From Aphelidium insulamus (Eukaryota; Aphelidiomycota; Aphelidea; Aphelidiaceae), in assembly GCA_036784855.1 (NCBI GenBank), contig JAZDSV010000038.1:62001-126000 (forward strand): a DNA stretch of 64,000 nucleotides, given 5' to 3'. Below, piece after piece: positions 57,200 to 64,000 of the stretch (within the stretch, counting starts at the first letter, position 1; every line of letters begins with the position of its first letter). Both the position numbers and the translations under genes were made by a program. The notes under the pieces are model-generated. The model saw only the letters and a program-made list of their open reading frames with translations, was not told the origin of the DNA and did not search any database.

Positions 57200-57949
57200 C
57201 TATGCGTACAGCAGCGTAATTCCCGTGCACTCCTTCTTTTCCAAGTCGGGATAGTAGCACTGAAAGCCATAAACACGACTAGGCGGGGGAGCTGCGTTGC
57301 CTGAGTTGCCACCCTTAACGTTTCCGGCCACCGAATTCTCGGTTTTCTCGTTCAGATACTCCACACCATACACGTATTTGTCATCACTGTGAAGAATGAC
57401 ATTAGTGACACCGTTGTTGGGGTTATGGGCCAAGTTTTGCTCCGCGTAATCACCGCCCATGTACTCCTGCGGATATCCGGCCGGGTCATCGTGCGCCCCA
57501 GTGATTGAGGGTGTGACATTGTCCGCCGCGTAGCCCCAGTACGCGTACTTGTCATTGTCAGAGCACATGGCGCCAATCATCACCAAGTGGTCGTCCTTCC
57601 AGAAAATGGTGCGCAGGCGAGTCACATATGTCGCGGTTGGACACTGAAACGTGACGGTCGCACCTTTACCTGACTGTGGTTGTTGGCCAAACCACGGGGA
57701 TGGCGTGGCTGTAACTGTTGTTGTTGTTGCTGCTGGAGTTGGAGTTGGCGTTGTAGTTGCAGGTGGCTGACTTGGTACCGCCGGCGGGGTAGTAACAGGG
57801 GGAATAGCAGCGTTAGCAGCATCGGTAGCAGCAAACGTAGGCAACGGCTGGCATGCTCCATTAATCGGGACACATCCCTGAGCGTGGCACACGGCCACCA
57901 ATGCAACCAGCATCATGGCCACACTACGTACAGCATTCATCGCACACAT
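57200..57949 (-). CDS. Secreted family B, copy 2
   Basis: One exon of up to 249 residues (Met at 57949 or the in-frame Met at 57937). Signal peptide (SVAMMLVALVAVCHAQ), CVPINGACQPLPTF Cys motif, a Pro/Thr-rich spacer of about 60 residues, then the family core CPTATYVTRLRTIFWKDD, GAMCSDNDKYAYWGYA, ILHSDDKYVYGVEYLNE, and YGFQCYYPDLEKKECTGITLLYA. The last Cys pair and aromatic C-terminus recur in all copies. It may be a lectin-like beta-fold by its V-T-R-L-R/I-G-x-x-C pattern, but this is unproven. A GATCGCGCCAAT element lies at 58054-58065, about 105 bp upstream. Confidence 0.8.
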   Translation of the reverse strand: MCAMNAVRSVAMMLVALVAVCHAQGCVPINGACQPLPTFAATDAANAAIPPVTTPPAVPSQPPATTTPTPTPAATTTTVTATPSPWFGQQPQSGKGATVTFQCPTATYVTRLRTIFWKDDHLVMIGAMCSDNDKYAYWGYAADNVTPSITGAHDDPAGYPQEYMGGDYAEQNLAHNPNNGVTNVILHSDDKYVYGVEYLNEKTENSVAGNVKGGNSGNAAPPPSRVYGFQCYYPDLEKKECTGITLLYA

Positions 57950-58180
57950 ATGTCAACGCAGACTGTTATGAACAAGTTTCAAAGTGTGATTAAGCGTCAG
58001 CGAGCCAGTCAGCCCGCTATTTATGGCCGATTGATCAATGTCGATCTCGGCAAGATCGCGCCAATGAGCGCGAAGCGTTCGATCCAGCTGCGCTGATTGG
58101 TTGATGATTGCCAAATAGATCTGGCTGATTATTAGTGCCTGCTAATTGAGCCACAATTAACTAGGTAAAACGAAGTTTAT

Positions 58181-58350
58181 AATATATTATTAGTATAAGT
58201 GTATTTATGTTGTATCTATGTAACTTTAGTATAAGTCTATTTATGTTGTATCTAGCTATAGCTAGATACAACATAAATAGATCTATCATATCATCATCAT
58301 CTATCATATCATATCATAAATTTACATCTAGCTATAGCTAGATGTAAACT
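58181..58350. repeat. Palindromic AT-rich repeat cluster
   Basis: A 44-bp perfect palindrome at 58237-58280 and a 28-bp perfect palindrome at 58321-58348 share the core CTAGCTATAGCTAG. A direct repeat of TATTTATGTTGTATCTA lies just upstream (58202 and 58238 regions), and TCATATCAT repeats lie between the palindromes. The cluster sits in the intergenic space between family B copies 2 and 3. The rest of 57950-58461 has no gene. Confidence 0.8.
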
Positions 58351-58461
58351 TCGTATATGTAGGGTTGAACAAAATGTGATGTACCAACTTTGCAAACTTT
58401 CGAAATACATTTTTAAAACGCGTTCACAGAGTATGTATATATATTGCAATTGAGAGAGTGA

Positions 58462-59139
58462 CTAGGCGACGTAGAATCGCATGCCGACGCACTGGGCCGT
58501 ACTCAGGTCCGGTACATAGCATTCGAAACCGCGGACCAAGTACGGAGAGCCGGGCGTTGTTATACTGCTGGCACCATGGGGATCAGGTCCAGAAATGGAC
58601 GGGGAACCAGCTTCATTGTTGTACGTCATTCGGTACATCTTCTTATCATCATAGTAGAGAGTTACGCCACTGACACCTGTGGTGGGATTGTTTGCAAGCC
58701 AGGTCTCGGAGTAGTCGCCTTCCGGAAAATTCCCCGGCACATCATGACCGCCGGTAGTGTAGTACGTGGCACCTGATGTGCTTGCGAAACCCCACTGCGT
58801 GTGATCCACGTCAGTTGCACACGACACACCGATGGACTGGAAGTGATCATTCTTGAATAAGATTGTGCGGATACGTGACACGAAATCATTGCCCGGGCAA
58901 ATATAGCCAAATATGTTGGCCGGGTTGTTGTCGGGACTTCCGCTGCCAAACCATGTACTGTTGGACCATCCGTTTCCTAGTGGCGGCGCAGATGCCGGTG
59001 CAGTAGTCGGTCCTCCAGTGTAAAGTGGCAGTTGAATGCACAGTCCTGTCGCGTCCGTCTGACATTGGGCGCGACATTGTTGCGACAGGAGTACAGTGGC
59101 CACAATGGCCGGCAGCAGAAGAGAAGTCCAGGAATTCAT
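58462..59139 (-). CDS. Secreted family B, copy 3
   Basis: One exon, 225 residues from ATG 59139. Signal peptide (SLLLPAIVATVLLSQQCRA), CQTDATGLCIQLPLY, short linker, WFGSGSPDNNPANIFGYICPGNDFVSRIR (shared with copies 1 and 4), VSCATDVDHTQWGFA, LYYDDKKMYRMTYNNE and the terminal RGFECYVPDLSTAQCVGMRFYVA. A longer open frame upstream lacks a sensible signal peptide. A GATCGGGCCAAT element is at 59309-59320, about 170 bp upstream. Function unknown. Confidence 0.8.
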   Translation of the reverse strand: MNSWTSLLLPAIVATVLLSQQCRAQCQTDATGLCIQLPLYTGGPTTAPASAPPLGNGWSNSTWFGSGSPDNNPANIFGYICPGNDFVSRIRTILFKNDHFQSIGVSCATDVDHTQWGFASTSGATYYTTGGHDVPGNFPEGDYSETWLANNPTTGVSGVTLYYDDKKMYRMTYNNEAGSPSISGPDPHGASSITTPGSPYLVRGFECYVPDLSTAQCVGMRFYVA

Positions 59140-59485
59140 ACGGCGGACTCTGTTGGCAGGGAATAGATAGTTGGGAACTACAATAAATAAAACGCTATTG
59201 ACAATGAAAGAGTAACGAAGAGTACAGAGAAGAGCAGAGTGGAAAGCAACACTTGTAGGCGTCTTTATACGCCGCGCCCAGCATCCCGATACGATCAATG
59301 ATCGCCGTGATCGGGCCAATGGAAGCGCTGGTCAAGATCGCCAGCATCCATTGGTCAATTGGGGATCCTTCAGGTACATATCTTAATGTGTGCATATATA
59401 CCTGTATGAAGTGTGTTTTTTATATACTTGTAATTGCAATGCCTGCATGTCTAGTCAGACAAATCTTCTGCAATACAAATCCACT
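59140..59485. promoter_or_regulatory. Divergent promoter region
   Basis: Lies between family B copy 3 (minus) and TSG101 (plus). It contains the CCAAT element described for copy 3; no other feature is resolved. Confidence 0.3.
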
Positions 59486-61314
59486 ATGGATCAGCAACGC
59501 CGCCAGCAGCTAAAGACGTTTTTGTCCGGGGCAAGTGCCCACTTCTCCTACATACACATATACATACCATACACTCACACTGTGTGCATGCAGTACACAC
59601 ACTCGTCCAAGGCGGCGCGGGACGCCGAGAAACTGTTGGCTGCGCATGGCACCCTGCAGCCGCGGCAAGAGACCTACAGTATGCCTCTCACTGCTTTGTA
59701 CACCCATCCACAGGCCACACAGTGCCTAACTGCACCTCCCACGGCAGCATTCGATGATGGCAAGACCATGCTGGCACTCTGTCTGCGAGGCACTCTGCCG
59801 TGTCCATACCGCGGCACCGTCTACAACATACCGGTGGCGATTTGGGTGCCGCCGCAATTTCCGCACTCAGCCCCCATCCCATACGTGACGCCCACGCCAC
59901 AAATGGTCATCAAGGTGTCTCAGCATGTAGACGGTGCCGGGCGCTTCTATCACCCGTACCTGGCTGGGTGGCGCAAGGATGTATGCGATCTGCATACATT
60001 GATACTATGTGTACATAGTGATATTGCTCTGTACTGCCGCTTACAATGCATATGCACGTCAATACTTTATAATACTTTATAATACTAGTCTATGTATGAA
60101 CTAGATGCTAATAATTCTAGGCGAGCTCGCTGGTGCAAGTGGCGGTCACAATGCAGCAAGTGTTCTCTGCCGATCCACCAGTCTACTCGAAGCCTGTGAA
60201 TCAACAGTCTCCGCCGCCGGCGCCGCCATACTCTACACCACAGTCAGCCAATGCGTTCTCCTCCACACAGCAGACATCGCTGTACGGACCGCTGCCTAGT
60301 AGTTATGGTGGCACCTCGTCCTATACACCCGCCAACAGCGTCTCCACCGGCACCACCAACTACAGTGGCACTGCAGGAAGTAATGGCGCATACGGCGGCT
60401 CTGCGTACAACAACAACAACAAAAACAACTCCACTTATGGCCCCAATAATAGCGCCTATTCATCCGGATATTCTCCTGCCCTGCCTGAACTGTATCGCAC
60501 CCCGAACACTCAAGCGACATCTACCTACAGCTCTTACACATCTCCATCATCATCCTCCCTGTCATATGGCGCCCTGGCAATGCCCACGCCCTCTTCCATG
60601 GTATGCACCACCTGTTATATGCAACTACTAGATTAACTTAAATTGGTGTGAAGTTACCGAAGCAACAATCATCCGGGACCACTACCGCCGCTAATCAGCC
60701 ACAGCAGCAAGACAACTGGCGCCAGGCGGAGAAGGAGTCGCTGGTTTACGCGGCGTCCCGAGCACTGTCTGAGCGGTATCAGCTTTTTCACCAGACACTG
60801 TCATACGAGATGCAACAAGAGCTGGACATCAATAGGCAGCTGGTGGACAGCGGCATGGCCCTAGATGAGGGTATGGCGGTTTTGCGGCGGCACAGGGTTC
60901 GTTCGTTCGCTGTCTAGTTTGTATACACTACATTCTGTAATATATGTCCAGGAACGGTGCAAACAGGCAGCCACTGTGTTGAGGGACGCAGCTGCCAGCG
61001 CACAACGGCAAATCGACGAGGTGGAGCGGTGTCAGTCCGCGGTTAATAGCCTCGCAGTAGATGAGCTCATTGTGGCGACCCGGTCACTCTATCGCCAGCT
61101 GCTGGACGCCAAGAGCGACGATCACGCCATAGAGGACACACTGTACTACATGGGCAAGCGGTTCCAAGGCCAGAGTGCCGCACGGCATAGTGGGGGTGAT
61201 GCAGTGGACGCCGTGCTGGCCACGTACTTGAAACAGGTGCGGTCGCTGGCCGCAGAGCAGTTCTTTCGCCGCGCCCTGGTCAATGAGATTCAGTCGCGCC
61301 TGCGAGGGACGTGA
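59486..61314 (+). CDS. TSG101: ESCRT-I subunit TSG101/Vps23 (5 exons)
   Basis: Exons 59486-59530, 59594-59980, 60121-60600, 60654-60896, 60952-61314; 505 residues. Intron 1 has a GC donor (gcaagt). The N-terminal UEV domain (CPYRGTVYNIPVAIWVP, APIPYVTPTPQM, HVDGAGRFYHPYLAGWRKD, QQVFSADPPVY) lacks the catalytic Cys, as in ubiquitin-binding UEVs. A long Pro/Ser/Thr/Tyr-rich linker and coiled coil follow, then the C-terminal steadiness box (AIEDTLYYMGKRF, TYLKQVRSLAAEQFFRRALVNEI). It sorts ubiquitinated cargo at multivesicular bodies and acts in abscission. Confidence 0.94.
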
Positions 61315-61444
61315 TACATATACAGTCGCTTTTCATTGTTGCGTGAAAGTTATTTCTTGCTAGTTAAATAGTTACAATGTATAAACTGCAAAAAGATCAA
61401 TGATGATCAAAAAGTATCACTTCAAGCACCATTTACTGAGGCAA

Positions 61445-62128
61445 CTATGATATATACAACTTTAAGCCGGTGCACGAGGATGTTCCTGACAGTACGTAAC
61501 AAATGAACCCGCGCAGAAGTAGCGGCGCATCCGGCGTGGACACATTTGAAGCACCATCTGCGGCTGTCACGGAGCTAACTTTCTGTCCGTCGCCGCCCGC
61601 ATACTGAATGCCGAGTATCTCCGTGTCGTCGTAAAAAATCTGCGCCGCGGATATACCTTTTGGGTTGCTCGGCAGTGCGGCCGCCTCGGTGAACGTGTCG
61701 GGGAAATTGGGTAACGGGTCATCGGCGCCGGTGGTCGTGTACCGACTTGTCCGCATGGTGCCGCCAGGACCTGAGGAATACGAACCGAAGCTCCACTGCG
61801 CCAGGCCCGGACTAGTTGAGCATATGATGCCAATAACGCCCAAATGATTTTCATAGTTGAGAACTCGAATGCGAGTCACAAACCCATTTCCGGGACACTT
61901 GTACCTGAAGATGTTTGCCGGGTTACTGTCGGGCGCGGCCGTACCTAGCCATGTCGTGCCGCTCCAAGTGTCGGCATTTGTGGTTGCTGGGGCCACTGGC
62001 GCCACGGGATCAGTGCCGGGATAGGTTGGCAGTGGAACGCAACGTCCGTCTGTATCCGTGATACATTGTGCATGGCACTGTTGCAGTAACGTAGCGATTG
62101 CAAAAAGTGCTAGTGTCCAACAAGACAT
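61445..62128 (-). CDS. Secreted family B, copy 4
   Basis: One exon, 227 residues from ATG 62128. Signal peptide (LALFAIATLLQQCHA), CITDTDGRCVPLPTY, then WLGTAAPDSNPANIFRYKCPGNGFVTRIR, GIICSTSPGLAQWSF, QIFYDDTEILGIQY and GFICYVLSGTSSCTGLKLYIS. It shares the PDxNPANIF signature with copy 3. The promoter side (62129-62326) carries no obvious copy of the GATCGnGCCAAT element. Confidence 0.8.
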   Translation of the reverse strand: MSCWTLALFAIATLLQQCHAQCITDTDGRCVPLPTYPGTDPVAPVAPATTNADTWSGTTWLGTAAPDSNPANIFRYKCPGNGFVTRIRVLNYENHLGVIGIICSTSPGLAQWSFGSYSSGPGGTMRTSRYTTTGADDPLPNFPDTFTEAAALPSNPKGISAAQIFYDDTEILGIQYAGGDGQKVSSVTAADGASNVSTPDAPLLLRGFICYVLSGTSSCTGLKLYIS

Positions 62129-62326
62129 AGATGCGATTCTAGAGTAGAGTTAAGAAATCAGATCACGCGTTGAACTAATCTGCCCCCAGCATCCTACTTG
62201 AAACGTCCAGCACCCGCGCATACAATATGATTGAACCAGGTGCGTGCAGACTAGTCAAAGGAGGCGAGTACATGCACAAAGTAATCATCTGACATAACAG
62301 CAAGCAAAAAATACACCAAAAGAATG

Positions 62327-62408
62327 CGTCGGCAGCAGGACTTGAACCTGCGCGTGCAATGCACAATAGCTTTCGAGGCTATCGCCTTAACCACTCGGCC
62401 ATGCCGAC
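62327..62408 (-). tRNA. tRNA-Ser(CGA), second copy
   Basis: Identical over all 82 nt to 19964-20045 but on the opposite strand. The first bases of the trailer (CATTCTTTTG) and leader (CTAATC) are also shared. It lies between family B copy 4 and the prolyl hydroxylase gene. Confidence 0.97.
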
Positions 62409-62540
62409 GATTAGACATATTGAGTTTAGCATAAATATACCCTGCAAACTGCTGCCATGGAAACACCCATTACCTCACTGAGTCTCTTGCCCACACACCA
62501 GCACACGCACACACAAAGTGTCTAGACACCGCCGCCACAG

Positions 62541-63611
62541 ATGGCACCGATGGACGCGCCAACGGCACACAGTGGTACAGCTGGTACTCAGCACTGCCGC
62601 CACCGCGACTGCCAGCAGTCTGCTGGACTGCGTAACATCGTGTACGCCATGTCACTGCTGACGATCCTGGTGGCCGGGTACGCCGAGTACCTGCGTGTGC
62701 CCGAGTGGATTGCCGTCAACATTGCCTACACGCGACACGCACTCTCCGGCAAAGTAGTGCCGGCACCGTACGCACACGGCGTCAAGACTGATCTCTCCAC
62801 AGCGACGTCGCAGGCCGTGACGTCGCAGTGGGACGAGAGCAGCTACGGCGACGACTTGGCGGCGTTCGATGACCGCGCCTTCATGCGCCAGTACAAGTGT
62901 GACAAGAAGCACGGATATCGGCTGCGCATGCTTAGCCGTGACCCGCAGCTGATGTACGTGCAGGGGTTCCTGGCGCCGGGTGAGGCGGACCATTTGCGCG
63001 CGCTCGGCCTGCCCAAGATGAACCGGTCGACAGTGGTGGGCGAGGAAAGGGTGGTGCACGAGGCTCGCACCAGTCACAATGCATTCCTGAGCAAGTCCGA
63101 GGACGCCGTGGTAACCTGTGTGGAGCAGCGCGTCGCAGACTTTCTCCAGAAGCCCGTCATCAACATTGAGCCGCTGCAGGTTGTCTGGTACCGCGATGGA
63201 CAAGAGTACGTGCCGTGCTACATACATCTCTATAATCCCCGTATACATTGTGTTTATAATATTTCTTGTGGCTCTTCAATGACATGTAATGACCTTTCAT
63301 GTAGATATAAACCGCACTATGATTACTTTCCCGAGGGTGCAGCGGGCACTGAAAAGGAGCTGTTGCGTGGCGGACAGCGCTTGGCCACATTTTTCGTCTA
63401 TTTAAACACGGTGCCCGAGGAGCACGGCGGCCACACCACCTTCCCCACGCTGGCACTGGATGTGCCGGCGGTGAAGAATGACGCGGCGTTCTGGTACGAT
63501 GTCACCCCGGATGGCAAGGATGATCCGCGCACGTTCCACGGCGGCTCCCCGGTGCACGATGCCGAGAAGTGGGGCCTGAATGTGTGGATTCGTCACAATG
63601 CCTTCAAGTAG
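62541..63611 (+). CDS. Membrane-anchored prolyl 4-hydroxylase, alpha-subunit type (2 exons)
   Basis: Exons 62541-63205 and 63305-63611; 323 residues. The 99-nt intron is open in frame, but removing it joins DGQE to YKPHYDYFPEG, the family consensus. A single N-terminal signal-anchor (IVYAMSLLTILVAGYAEYL) suggests a type II ER/Golgi membrane protein. Fe(II)/2-oxoglutarate dioxygenase residues are present: H-x-D in KPHYDYF, the distal His in RTFHGGSPV, and the 2-oxoglutarate Lys in EKWGLNVWIRHN, with GGQRLATFFVYLN. It hydroxylates proline in secreted proteins; possible clients are the window's Pro-rich secreted proteins (inference). Confidence 0.93.
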   Translation: MAPMDAPTAHSGTAGTQHCRHRDCQQSAGLRNIVYAMSLLTILVAGYAEYLRVPEWIAVNIAYTRHALSGKVVPAPYAHGVKTDLSTATSQAVTSQWDESSYGDDLAAFDDRAFMRQYKCDKKHGYRLRMLSRDPQLMYVQGFLAPGEADHLRALGLPKMNRSTVVGEERVVHEARTSHNAFLSKSEDAVVTCVEQRVADFLQKPVINIEPLQVVWYRDGQEYVPCYIHLYNPRIHCVYNISCGSSMTCNDLSCRYKPHYDYFPEGAAGTEKELLRGGQRLATFFVYLNTVPEEHGGHTTFPTLALDVPAVKNDAAFWYDVTPDGKDDPRTFHGGSPVHDAEKWGLNVWIRHNAFK

Positions 63612-64000
63612 TTTGTGGTGGTGGCATTCATGGTGCTCTAGATTGTGGGCCCTATAAGTAAGAATGAATTGAATTGAATTGATGGATTATATCTCGTTCG
63701 TGCTTGTATTTATTTATGCTTAATTCAATCCATATCTCTGACAGTATCAATGAAATACGCAAGCATGATAGAGCAGTAGCGGTCGGCGTGTGAGTGTATG
63801 CAGCAAACATTGCTGGATGTTTAATAAGGGACCATATATGATTAGTACAACAAGGAGCGATAAAAAGAGCAATACATACATATAAGCGATCAAAAACACG
63901 TGTGGCCGTTGAATACGGGCAGCTGTTTAACTGTAGCTGAAACACATCACCATAACCAAATATACCGCATAATATTAGAAGCAACTAACAAAAACGCAGC
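63612..64000. other. 3' flank, no recognisable gene
   Basis: A short ATTGA/GAATT repeat (63663-63681) follows the prolyl hydroxylase stop. Remaining frames to the window edge lack coding features. Confidence 0.35.

Noticed and set aside
63652-63984. 110-codon minus-strand frame at the window end
   Set aside because: Low-complexity, AT-rich, no recognisable motif; treated as chance.

Overview
This is nuclear DNA from a gene-dense eukaryote. Genes lie on both strands and are often under 300 bp apart. Most are split by short introns, mostly 35-110 nt, and I could resolve about 75-80 of them by keeping frame and protein-family identity. All three stop codons are used. The gene set suggests a unicellular opisthokont with a flagellated stage: a cytoplasmic dynein-2 (intraflagellar transport) heavy chain, an FG-GAP membrane protein resembling integrin alpha, a KRIT1-like FERM protein, and decayed receptor-like kinases. 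I cannot name the species, and the lineage call is an inference.

Layout. 1-1251: C-terminal part of an NSUN2-type tRNA m5C methyltransferase. 1.7-3.3 kb: a small secreted protein and a broken ankyrin-type repeat gene. 3.7-5.3 kb: phosphoserine aminotransferase (9 exons). 5.6-7.75 kb: three tandem copies of a secreted family, of which only the middle one is intact. 7.8-9.3 kb: p24 cargo receptor and a Cdc25/Acr2-like phosphatase, tail to tail. 9.6-11.9 kb: two GPI-type surface paralogs flanking RanBP1. 12.3-13.2 kb: proline-rich secreted protein. 13.4-16 kb: a receptor-like kinase pseudogene carrying a processed-mRNA insertion with target-site duplication and poly(A). 16.2-18.7 kb: unknown membrane protein. 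19-20 kb: nicotinamide riboside kinase and a tRNA-Ser. 20.2-33 kb: DYNC2H1. 34.4-36.3 kb: prolidase. 36.7-39.2 kb: integrin-alpha-like protein. 39.2-42 kb: decayed Kelch-TM-kinase. 42.3-44 kb: FERM protein. 44.2-47.7 kb: HRQ1 helicase. 48.7-53.7 kb: symplekin. 53.8-62.1 kb: four minus-strand copies of a second secreted family interleaved with pirin, a basic repeat protein and TSG101. 62.3-63.6 kb: a second identical tRNA-Ser and a prolyl 4-hydroxylase.

Housekeeping genes (translation, serine and NAD synthesis, vesicle traffic, RNA 3' processing, DNA repair, cilia) are mostly intact and multi-exon. Surface and secreted genes are intron-poor, duplicated and frequently broken, which suggests rapid turnover of the cell-surface repertoire. 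Two features stand out genome-wide: GC-AG introns are frequent (8 in this window) and there is direct evidence of LINE-type retroposition. A few single-base frameshifts in otherwise good genes could be assembly errors, and these are flagged.
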